Origin: Brevibacterium sp.
Lineage (GTDB): Bacteria > Actinomycetota > Actinomycetes > Actinomycetales > Brevibacteriaceae
Assembly: GCF_022712115.1 (NCBI RefSeq)
Contig: NZ_JALAHB010000219.1
Location: forward strand, 21,946-85,945
Reading direction: 5' to 3'
DNA: 64,000 bases
Numbering within the stretch: the stretch's first letter is position 1; every line of letters begins with the position of its first letter. The notes under the pieces were generated by a model. That model saw only the letters and a list, made by a program, of their open reading frames with translations, did not search any database and had not been told where the DNA came from. This document shows positions 1 to 6,401 of the stretch, one piece after another. A program made the translations under genes and the position numbers.

Positions 1-1
1 G

Positions 2-376
2 GGCTGTGTGGACGCCAGCGTGAAGTACGCGAAGGAACGGAAGGCGTTCGGCAAGCCGATCGGCGACTACCAGGGTGTGAGCTTCAAGATCGCGCGGATG
101 GAGGCGCGGGTGGCCGCTGCCCGTGCGGCCTACTATGCGGCCGCGTCCAAGATGGTCGCGGGCGAGCCGTTCAAGAAGGAGGCCTCGATCGCCAAGCTCA
201 TCGCCTCCGACGCCGCGATGGACAACGCACGGGATGCCACGCAGGTGCACGGGGGCTACGGATTCATGAACGAATACCTCGTGGCCCGGCACTACCGCGA
301 TTCGAAGATCCTGGAGATCGGGGAGGGCACCTCCGAGGTGCAGCTCATGCTCATCGCCCGCGAACTGGGGCTGTGA
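2..376 (+). CDS. Acyl-CoA dehydrogenase, C-terminal part
   Basis: The frame is already open at the window edge, so only the last 124 codons are present. Acyl-CoA dehydrogenases oxidise the alpha-beta bond of acyl-CoA with FAD and pass electrons to ETF. The fragment has the C-terminal helical domain: the stretch AKERKAFGKPIGDYQ, the signature QVHGGYGFMNEY, and GEGTSEVQ, whose Glu aligns with the catalytic base of the SCAD/MCAD type. The substrate chain length cannot be judged from this part. A CitE-like lyase, a MaoC hydratase and a CoA-transferase lie elsewhere in the window, in keeping with acyl-CoA metabolism, but none is in the same operon. Confidence 0.93.
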   Translation, partial: GCVDASVKYAKERKAFGKPIGDYQGVSFKIARMEARVAAARAAYYAAASKMVAGEPFKKEASIAKLIASDAAMDNARDATQVHGGYGFMNEYLVARHYRDSKILEIGEGTSEVQLMLIARELGL

Positions 377-377
377 G

Positions 378-434
378 CACTCGGCGCCGAGTGAAAGGAC
401 TCTGGATGCGCTGCCCTGCGTGAGTCGGCAGCGC
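378..434. terminator. Palindrome plus hairpin after the acyl-CoA dehydrogenase
   Basis: A perfect 16-base palindrome CACTCGGCGCCGAGTG (378-393) starts one base after the stop codon. It is followed by a hairpin with 8-bp arms GCGCTGCC (408-415) and GGCAGCGC (427-434). There is no T run. Placement right after a stop suggests transcription termination, as is common for GC-rich actinobacterial terminators that lack a U tract. This is inference from structure and position. Confidence 0.45.
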
Positions 435-520
435 CTCGCTCACCGCGCACACGTGCAGCGTGAGTCACCAGGAATAGTCGGTGGGAAGGCAGCGGCGGCC
501 TCAGTGTCATGGAGTTCAGT

Positions 521-538
521 GGTATCAAGCGGTATCAT
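521..538 (+). promoter_or_regulatory. Toxin-antitoxin promoter with direct repeats
   Basis: Two GGTATCA repeats (521-527 and 531-537) are spaced by exactly ten bases, one helical turn. The second overlaps a -10-like TATCAT (533-538) that ends 7 bases before the antitoxin ATG, with no Shine-Dalgarno sequence in between. The arrangement fits autoregulation by the RHH antitoxin at a leaderless promoter. Binding is inferred only. Confidence 0.4.
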
Positions 539-545
539 CTGTGCT

Positions 546-746
546 ATGGCGATGACACTGAGGCTGTCCGCGCAGCAGACGGAGTCGCTCAGGATGGCGG
601 CAGAACGTGAAGGCATTTCGATGCAGGCGGCTGCTCTGCGCGCTGTCGACGAGTACACCCAGAAGCGGGCGCGCGGCCGCTCTGAGCTGCTCGCACGCAT
701 CGTCGAGGAGAACCGGGAAGTCCTCGAGCGTCTTCGTGATTCATGA
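546..746 (+). CDS. RHH-type antitoxin of a Fic/Doc module
   Basis: A 66-residue protein, taken from the ATG at 546. Its N-terminus (MTLRLSAQQTESLRMAAERE) has the pattern of a ribbon-helix-helix DNA-binding fold: a short beta strand followed by two helices that include GISMQAAALRAVDEY. The C-terminal third is charged and probably helical, as expected of an antitoxin tail that binds the toxin. The stop overlaps the toxin start (ATGA at 743-746), so the two are translationally coupled. The usual antitoxin roles are to neutralise the toxin and repress the shared promoter. The family call rests on fold pattern plus context; no close named relative is recognised. Confidence 0.75.
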   Translation: MAMTLRLSAQQTESLRMAAEREGISMQAAALRAVDEYTQKRARGRSELLARIVEENREVLERLRDS

Positions 747-1135
747 CGGACGAGTACGACTACCTTGACCTGGATGATCTTCTCGCCGCCTCGGCTGCGG
801 CCCTGGGCCACGCTCCGGAGGTCCGTGACTGGGGCCTTCTCGAATCTTCGCTCGCTCGGCCGCGTGCTTCTGTGTTCGGGGAAGACGTCTACCCCGATCT
901 GCCGACGAAGGCGGCGGCGCTCCTTGACTCGGTCGTCAACAATCCCGCGCTTGTCGACGGCAACAAGCGGACCGGCTTCGTGGCGACCGCACTTTTCCTT
1001 GGGCTGAATGGGATCATCATCGGAGGGCCCGATGATGCTCGCTATCAGCTGGTGATGGATATCGCTGAGGGGGCGCTCTCCGGAGTCCCTGCAATCGCAG
1101 AGCGGCTTCGTGAACTCGTCGTTCGGAGTCCTTAG
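743..1135 (+). CDS. Fic/Doc (death-on-curing) family toxin with variant motif
   Basis: A 130-residue protein close to the usual length of Doc toxins. Doc proteins use the Fic fold to phosphorylate EF-Tu; larger Fic enzymes AMPylate targets. The core motif reads NNPALVDGNKRTG at about residues 66-78, followed by the usual helix FVATALFLGLNG. The Asp, Gly, Asn, Lys and Arg positions are intact, but Pro (CCC) stands where the canonical catalytic His of HxFx(D/E)xNKR would be. The toxin may therefore be inactive, or it may belong to a variant branch. It is preceded by its antitoxin with a 4-base overlap. The family call is solid; the activity is open. Confidence 0.85.
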   Translation: MTDEYDYLDLDDLLAASAAALGHAPEVRDWGLLESSLARPRASVFGEDVYPDLPTKAAALLDSVVNNPALVDGNKRTGFVATALFLGLNGIIIGGPDDARYQLVMDIAEGALSGVPAIAERLRELVVRSP

Positions 1136-1153
1136 GGCTGGGAGGTCAGTGAT

Positions 1154-2038
1154 GTGTCTGTGAGTGTGAGTCCGCTCGCCCGGGATCCGCTTCCGCTGCG
1201 CGGCCGCGCGGTGCTCATCACCGGGGTGAGCCGCCGTGCGGGGATCGGTTACGCCACGGCCTGCCGTGCGGCGGCGTACGGTGCGAGCGTCTTCTGCCAC
1301 CACTTCGCACCCCATGACGCGCAGCAGCCGTGGGGCGAGGACAGCATTGAGGCGGTGATCGAAGGGGTCCGCGCCCATGCGCGGGAAGGCGCGGTGGTGG
1401 CGCACGCGCATGCGGACCTCTCCCGGGAAGGGGAGCCGGAGCGGCTGGTGCAGGCGGCCTCGGCGGCACTGGGCGGACTCGACGGGCTCGTCTGCAACCA
1501 GGCACTCTCCGGTTCCGACGGTGCGCTGGGGGAGCTCACCACTGCCATGCTGGACCGTCACTGGGCCGTGAACGCGCGCGCTTCGATCATGCTGGCACAG
1601 GAGTTCGCGCGGCTGTGGGAGGCGGCAGGTGGCTGTGCGCCTGCGGGCACGGCGGGGAGAGCGGGTCTCGAGCCCTCGCTGAGTCCGAGTGACGCCGAGG
1701 CCGCGATCGTCTTCCTCACCTCCGGCCAGGGTGAGGGCCCCATGCCGGGGGAGGTCGCCTACGCGGCGGCGAAGGCCGCGCTGGCCGGACTCACCGTGAC
1801 GCTTGCGGATCAGCTCAGCGACGCGGGGATCAGGGTGAACACCGTGAACCCGGGGCCCGTGGACACCGGCTACGTGACTCAGGAGATGCGGGAGCTGACG
1901 AAGGCGCAGTTCCCAGCGGGGCGGTGGGGAGAACCGGATGACCCCGCGCGGCTCCTCACCTGGCTGCTCACGGACGAGGCGCGCTGGATCACGGGACAGG
2001 TGATCGCCTCGGAGGGCGGCTTCGCCCGCTGGCGCTGA
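1154..2038 (+). CDS. Short-chain dehydrogenase/reductase (SDR)
   Basis: A 294-residue Rossmann oxidoreductase. The GTG start is preceded by GGGAGG about 8 bases upstream. The NAD(P)-binding region VLITGVSRRAGIGYA (about residues 22-36) is a stretched version of TGxxxGxG. CNQA takes the place of the NNAG motif. The catalytic set is S (in LTSGQG) and YAAAK, and the C-terminus has the usual NPGPVDTGY and GQVIASEGG. The substrate is unknown. It stands alone between a toxin-antitoxin pair and a repeat-flanked gene, so neighbours give no hint. The sequence around its stop codon resembles the end of the second 208-bp repeat (see findings). Confidence 0.88.
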   Translation: MSVSVSPLARDPLPLRGRAVLITGVSRRAGIGYATACRAAAYGASVFCHHFAPHDAQQPWGEDSIEAVIEGVRAHAREGAVVAHAHADLSREGEPERLVQAASAALGGLDGLVCNQALSGSDGALGELTTAMLDRHWAVNARASIMLAQEFARLWEAAGGCAPAGTAGRAGLEPSLSPSDAEAAIVFLTSGQGEGPMPGEVAYAAAKAALAGLTVTLADQLSDAGIRVNTVNPGPVDTGYVTQEMRELTKAQFPAGRWGEPDDPARLLTWLLTDEARWITGQVIASEGGFARWR

Positions 2039-2086
2039 CCGCGGGCCGGGATGAAGGCCGCTGGCTGCCTACGGGGACGGGGAGGC

Positions 2087-2294
2087 GCTGCTCTCACGTA
2101 CTCTAACATTTTTACAGTAGCGCCAGAGGGGCCGTGAGTGAGGTGAAATGCCTGGTCAGAAGGGCGAAGACCGTGCTCCGCGGCGTTCTTCCGTTCCAGC
2201 TGTCACGTCTACTCTAAAGAAGTCGTTCGAGTAGGTGTGACAGTAGATGCTGGATTCGAGTGCCCGTGCTGACCGCAGGGCGGGCCGGAGGCCG
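2087..2294. repeat. 208-bp direct repeat, left copy
   Basis: The left copy matches 3752-3959 at 198 of 208 positions in the same orientation; the first 158 bases differ at only two positions. It starts right after the SDR gene and ends 20 bases before the stop codon of the enclosed minus-strand gene. It contains the AT-rich block CTAACATTTTTACAGTAG and an inverted repeat with 14-base arms (2201-2214 and 2229-2242). No transposase accompanies it. It may be one end of a small mobile or duplicated unit. Confidence 0.9.
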
Positions 2295-2314
2295 GGGGTG
2301 TCGCCTCTTTGCCC

Positions 2315-3730
2315 TCAGGCCAGCCGCCACGTAGCGCGTGGATCCTGCGGCGACTGCGCGTCCCTGACGATCATCCCCTCTGCTTCGAGCGCTCTGAGGC
2401 GTCGCAGCGCGGTGGGCCGGGCCACATCCAGCATCTCCACGATCTCGCCCGTGCCCAGCGGTCTGCCGGCGTGTTGCAGGACGGCGAGCGTGGCAATCGC
2501 ACCCTTGGGGAGTCGCTCGACGGTTGCGCGATCCAGGAGGGAGTGCGCAGAGAGCGTGACGATCACGTGTGAGGCGCTCTGCCGGAACACGGGGGCCTCG
2601 AGGCCGGAGCGCTCCATGACGTCGACCATGCGCCGGATGCCCTCTCCGAGCTCCTGGCCGATGCGCAGGTCCGCACAGACACGGGCGATGAGCGGGTTCC
2701 TCGCGTACCGGGTGATGGAGTGCGGGTTGTCGACATCGACGATTCCCGGGAAGCGTCCCGGGCTGGTGACCTCGATCCGGGTGGGGAAGATCTCCACCCG
2801 GATGTGATCCCCGGCCATGCTGTAGGACCGGTGGACGACGGCGTTCACGAGGGCCTCCAGCCACGCATCGCGGGGGACTGTCGGCACTGCTTCGAACTTG
2901 CCGCTCGGTCCCAGTGCGCGACGACGGGGGATCTGGGCATCGATCGTCTGCGCGGCGCGGTCGATGAGTGAGGGCAGAGGGCCCTCGATGCGTGTGTCGC
3001 CGTCCTCGGCCAGACTCAGGGAGGTGCCGCTCCCTCTCTCATCGGACAGGTAGCGGAGGATGCGGACCTGTGCGTGGGGGAGTGCGATCTGCGGGTGCGG
3101 GTGGAACAGAAGCGCGGCTGCGATGGTGGGCGCACCCTGACGGTCGAGCAGGCCGCGGGACCTGAGCAGGTGGACAGCCTCCGACTCGGCACCCAGGGCG
3201 GATCTGAACTGCTCGATCGCGGTGGTGTCGAGTTCGCTGAAGGAGATGTGCCTCAGTGTGCCGCTGTCATAGGAGCTGTCGCTCCGGTCGTAGAAGAGTT
3301 CCTGCCGTTGTGCGTGACTCAGCAGTCGGGTCTCATCGCCTATCCGCAGGAAGCAGTCGCCGTTCGTCATCTCATGGAGGGACTCGCCGGGGAGGACGCG
3401 GATGAGGAGGAGTCTGCGGCGCTCGCCGTCTGCAAGGGCCCACGTCTCCTCCGTGCGGATCCGCACGGGTGGCTGCGTGAAGTCGACGGCGGCCTGCCTC
3501 AAGGCATTGGCCCGTGCATCGTCCACATGTTCAGCGCGGCCGCTGCTCAGGCCCACGACGACGGTCCCGCCTTCCGCATTGCCCATCGCGACAAGGGTCT
3601 CGGCCAGCTTCCTGGGCTGGATGCGGGCCGACTTCCTGTCATGCCATTGGCTCTCCGGCAGAGCGAGGAGAGCGTGCAGGGTTTCGTCCTCAGGCAGGCC
3701 GGCGGCATCAGTCACTTCACCGATCGTCAT
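2315..3730 (-). CDS. AlbA_2 / HATPase-fold putative transcriptional regulator
   Basis: A 471-residue protein of the family usually annotated as ATP-binding or Schlafen AlbA_2 domain proteins. The N-terminus has the AlbA_2 pattern (WHDRKSA near residue 30, then NAEGGTVVVGL near 52-62). The central part carries the HATPase_c_4 motif ALVNAVVHRSYS (about residues 290-301). The end is a winged-helix-like segment with TGEIVEMLDVARPTALRRLRAL. The ATG is preceded by a GGAGGAGGG ribosome site. Biochemical function is poorly known; relatives are seen as DNA-binding regulators or defence-related proteins. The gene is alone, is bracketed by 208-bp direct repeats, and is less GC-rich than its neighbours, so acquisition or mobility is likely. 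Confidence 0.85.
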   Translation of the reverse strand: MTIGEVTDAAGLPEDETLHALLALPESQWHDRKSARIQPRKLAETLVAMGNAEGGTVVVGLSSGRAEHVDDARANALRQAAVDFTQPPVRIRTEETWALADGERRRLLLIRVLPGESLHEMTNGDCFLRIGDETRLLSHAQRQELFYDRSDSSYDSGTLRHISFSELDTTAIEQFRSALGAESEAVHLLRSRGLLDRQGAPTIAAALLFHPHPQIALPHAQVRILRYLSDERGSGTSLSLAEDGDTRIEGPLPSLIDRAAQTIDAQIPRRRALGPSGKFEAVPTVPRDAWLEALVNAVVHRSYSMAGDHIRVEIFPTRIEVTSPGRFPGIVDVDNPHSITRYARNPLIARVCADLRIGQELGEGIRRMVDVMERSGLEAPVFRQSASHVIVTLSAHSLLDRATVERLPKGAIATLAVLQHAGRPLGTGEIVEMLDVARPTALRRLRALEAEGMIVRDAQSPQDPRATWRLA

Positions 3731-3751
3731 GGCGTGCCCTCCTCCTGCCCT

Positions 3752-3959
3752 GCTGCTCTCACGTACTCTAACATTTTTACAGTAGCGCCAGCGGGGCCGT
3801 GAGTGAGGCGAAATGCCTGGTCAGAAGGGCGAAGACCGTGCTCCGCGGCGTTCTTCCGTTCCAGCTGTCACGTCTACTCTAAAGAAGTCGTTCGAGTAGG
3901 TGTGACAGTGGATGCTCGATCCGAGTGCCGGCGCTGACCGCGGGCCGAGCCGGAGGCCG
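3752..3959. repeat. 208-bp direct repeat, right copy
   Basis: The right copy starts 21 bases upstream of the start codon of the AlbA_2 gene, so it contains that gene's promoter region. On the minus strand it reads CTGTAAAAATGTTAGAGTA just upstream of the ribosome site. Its inverted repeat lies at 3866-3879 and 3894-3907, with arms that would pair fully in RNA if two G-U pairs are allowed. A motif TTAGAGTA followed by CGTGA occurs at both ends of the repeat and could be an operator. Confidence 0.9.
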
Positions 3960-4023
3960 CTGTCTGCCCACTGGGCCGGAGGCCGGGTCGGGACGCACGC
4001 CGAGGCCACACGGATCTCCCACG

Positions 4024-4029
4024 TAGTCT
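4024..4029 (+). promoter_or_regulatory. -10-like hexamer directly before cardiolipin synthase
   Basis: TAGTCT ends 6 bases before the GTG start at 4036, and no Shine-Dalgarno sequence is present. This fits a leaderless transcript beginning at the start codon. The remaining sequence between the right repeat and this gene (3960-4023) shows nothing else recognisable. Confidence 0.4.
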
Positions 4030-4035
4030 TGGGCT

Positions 4036-5586
4036 GTGGACATGAGCGCATTCGACGTGACGACCTGGGGTCTGCCGCCCCTCTGGTCGACGATCCTGAT
4101 CATCCTCGACTACGCGATCAAGATCGTGGCTGTGGGCGTGGTGCCGGAGAACAGGCGGCCGTCCTCCTCGAGCGCCTGGCTGCTGCTCATCCTCTTCCTC
4201 CCCATCGTGGGCATCCCGCTCTTCCTGTTCCTCGGGAGCCCCTACATCACGGGCCGGCGGAGCCGGATCCAGCAGGAGGCGAACAAGCGCCTGGTACAGG
4301 GCACGGCGGGCATCCCGGACTGGCCGGAGGCCATCGACGTGCCTCGCGACCTCGGCAGCCTCGTCACGCTCAGCCGCAACCTCACCTCCCTGCCCATGGT
4401 CACCGGCACGGACCACGGCATCCGCCACGACTACGAGGCGAACATCCGCCGGATGGCCGAGGCCGTCGATGAGGCGCAGGAGTACGTGGACGTCTGCATC
4501 TACATCATGACCGCAGATCCCACGACGGAGGTCTTCCTCTCCGCCCTGGAGCGGGCCTCGGCGCGGGGCGTCACCGTCCGGGTCCTCTTCGACCACATCG
4601 GCTCCCGCAAGTACGCGGGATTCCGCAGCCTCAAGCGGCGGCTGGACGCGGCGGGGATCCAGTGGAGCCTCATGCTCCCGTTCCTGCCGCTGCAGGGCCG
4701 GATGCGGCGTGTGGACCTGCGCAACCACCGCAAGCTCGTCGTCATCGACGGAACCCGGGCCTTCATGGGCTCCCAGAACATGATCGACTCCGCCTACGGC
4801 AAGGCCTCCAACGCGCGGTCCGGTCGCCGCTGGAACGACATCATGGTGGAACTCACCGGTCCCATCGTCGCCTCGCTGGAGGCGGTCTTCGCCACCGACT
4901 GGTTCTCGGAGACCGGTGAGGACCTCACCATCCGCGCCTACGAGTTCGGCGACCGCATGGCGGAGCGGGAGAGCGCCATCGGTGAGCGCCTCGTCCAGGG
5001 CCGTCACCGCGAGAAGGTGCGCAAGGACTCGGAGGTCAACGCGGTCCAGGTGGTCCCCTCGGGCCCGGGATTCCGCACCGAACCGAGCCTCCGGCTCTTC
5101 GTCTCCCTCGTGTACCTGGCGCGCAAGCGGCTGCGCATCGTCAGTCCCTACTTCGTGCCGGACGAGTCCATGCTCGCCGCCATCGTCACCGCCGCACACC
5201 GTGGAGTGGGCGTGGACCTGTACGTGAGCGAGCAGGCGGATCAGTTCATGGTCGACCATGCGCAGAGCTCCTACTACGAGGCGCTGCTGGAGGCCGGCGT
5301 GCGCATCTACCTGTACCCGGCGCCCGCCGTGCTGCACACCAAGTGCTTCACGGTCGACGGGCTGTGCTCGGTGATGGGGTCCTCCAACATGGACATGCGC
5401 TCGTTCGGCCTCAACTACGAGGTGAGCCTGCTGGCCTACGGCGGCGACATCACGGAGCGCCTCCACGAGATCATGGACGAGTACCGGGACATCAGCCGCG
5501 AGCTCACCCCGGAGGAATGGGCGCAGCGGTCCTGGGGCCGGCGCTGGCTGGACTCCGCGATGCGCCTGACATCCGCCCTGCAGTGA
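4036..5586 (+). CDS. cls: Cardiolipin synthase (phospholipase D superfamily)
   Basis: A 516-residue membrane enzyme that joins two phosphatidylglycerols, or uses a related donor, to make cardiolipin. The N-terminus holds two hydrophobic segments (about residues 15-36 and 52-70), the PLDc_N region. Two HxK(x4)D catalytic motifs follow: NHRKLVVIDG (about residue 229) and LHTKCFTVDG (about residue 433), each with a downstream G-S-x-N set (MGSQNMID and MGSSNMDMRS). The start is GTG at 4036; ATG at 4042 is an alternative. It appears to be a single-gene unit, with the next gene 130 bases away and having its own ribosome site. Confidence 0.95.
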   Translation: MDMSAFDVTTWGLPPLWSTILIILDYAIKIVAVGVVPENRRPSSSSAWLLLILFLPIVGIPLFLFLGSPYITGRRSRIQQEANKRLVQGTAGIPDWPEAIDVPRDLGSLVTLSRNLTSLPMVTGTDHGIRHDYEANIRRMAEAVDEAQEYVDVCIYIMTADPTTEVFLSALERASARGVTVRVLFDHIGSRKYAGFRSLKRRLDAAGIQWSLMLPFLPLQGRMRRVDLRNHRKLVVIDGTRAFMGSQNMIDSAYGKASNARSGRRWNDIMVELTGPIVASLEAVFATDWFSETGEDLTIRAYEFGDRMAERESAIGERLVQGRHREKVRKDSEVNAVQVVPSGPGFRTEPSLRLFVSLVYLARKRLRIVSPYFVPDESMLAAIVTAAHRGVGVDLYVSEQADQFMVDHAQSSYYEALLEAGVRIYLYPAPAVLHTKCFTVDGLCSVMGSSNMDMRSFGLNYEVSLLAYGGDITERLHEIMDEYRDISRELTPEEWAQRSWGRRWLDSAMRLTSALQ

Positions 5587-5716
5587 GGGCTCACCCGGCT
5601 GGTGCGCGCATGCCTCTCGCAGGCGCCGCCCTGCCGCCGGCGCCCGAGGCGCTAGCCTGGGAGCCGACCGGCCGTGGCAGAGGTCACGGGATCCCGTATC
5701 GAGAAGGAGCTCGCAG

Positions 5717-6298
5717 GTGAGCGACGAGAAGTCAGGGCAGACAGCACCGGAGGCGGCTGCAGGGCAGCAGGCGGCAGCGGGGCAGGGGCCGGCCTCGGGC
5801 CAGGCGGACCCCGCGGCCGAGGCCCCGGTCATCGACCAGCGCGGCCTCTGGTTCGAGGAGTTCCAGGTGGGGGCCGTCTACCGGCACGCTCCCGGCCGGA
5901 CCATGACCGAGGCCGACAACACGTGGTTCACCGCCATCTCGATGAATGCGCAGGCGCTGCACCTGGACGCGCACTTCGCCTCCACGGAGCCCTTCGGCCA
6001 GCGGCTGGTGAACTCCATGTTCACGCTGGCCACGCTGGTGGGCCTCTCCGTCCAGCAGCTCACGCAGGGCACCATCGTGGGCAATCTGGGCTTCTCCGAG
6101 GTCTCCTTCCCCAAGCCCATGTTCCACGGGGACACGCTCTACGCGGAGACGAAGATCCTCGACAAGCGCCTCTCGCGCTCCCGTCCGGGCGAGGGGATCA
6201 TCAGCCTCGAGCACATCGGCCGCAACCAGCACGGCGACATCGTCGCCAAGGCCGTTCGCAAGACCATGGTGTTCACGCAGGATCACGCCAAGGGCTGA
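5717..6298 (+). CDS. MaoC-like (hot-dog) dehydratase/hydratase
   Basis: A 193-residue protein with an Ala/Gln-rich leader of about 40 residues and then a MaoC hot-dog domain: FQVGAVYRHAPGRTMTEADN, the HLDAHFA region, and FPKPMFHGDTLYAETKI. Family members hydrate or dehydrate enoyl-CoA type substrates, and related actinobacterial proteins act as mesaconyl-CoA or itaconyl-CoA hydratases. The start is GTG with AAGGAG 8 bases upstream. It is followed by a perfect palindrome and a convergent gene, so it ends its transcription unit. A CitE-like lyase and a CoA-transferase elsewhere in the window could act in the same kind of pathway, but this is only a possibility. Confidence 0.85.
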   Translation: MSDEKSGQTAPEAAAGQQAAAGQGPASGQADPAAEAPVIDQRGLWFEEFQVGAVYRHAPGRTMTEADNTWFTAISMNAQALHLDAHFASTEPFGQRLVNSMFTLATLVGLSVQQLTQGTIVGNLGFSEVSFPKPMFHGDTLYAETKILDKRLSRSRPGEGIISLEHIGRNQHGDIVAKAVRKTMVFTQDHAKG

Positions 6299-6308
6299 GG
6301 GCGCAGCG

Positions 6309-6374
6309 GAGGGCCCGGGAAGTTGCTTTGCCACCCACCTGTATGTGGGTGGCAAAGCAACTTCCCGGGCCCTC
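6309..6374. terminator. Perfect 30-bp inverted repeat between convergent genes
   Basis: Arms 6309-6338 and 6345-6374 are exact reverse complements with a 6-base loop (CTGTAT). The core reads GCCACCCAC...GTGGGTGGC. It fills the junction between the MaoC gene and the convergent YjiH gene and could act as a bidirectional terminator. Degenerate relatives lie at 14572-14748, which suggests a dispersed repeat family rather than an ordinary terminator. Confidence 0.8.
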
Positions 6375-6401
6375 GCGTGTAGCTGTGCAGCTCCGCCGCG
6401 C

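Noticed and set aside
2214-2864. Minus-strand frame whose end lies in the left 208-bp repeat, with a similar peptide end in the right repeat
   Set aside because: The shared peptide end (SHLLERLL) follows from the DNA repeat itself. The rest of the frames are unrelated shadows.
3874-5832. 652-codon open frame antisense to cardiolipin synthase
   Set aside because: It is His/Asp/Arg-rich without domain patterns, runs opposite a clear enzyme gene, and is what GC-rich codon bias produces on the complementary strand.
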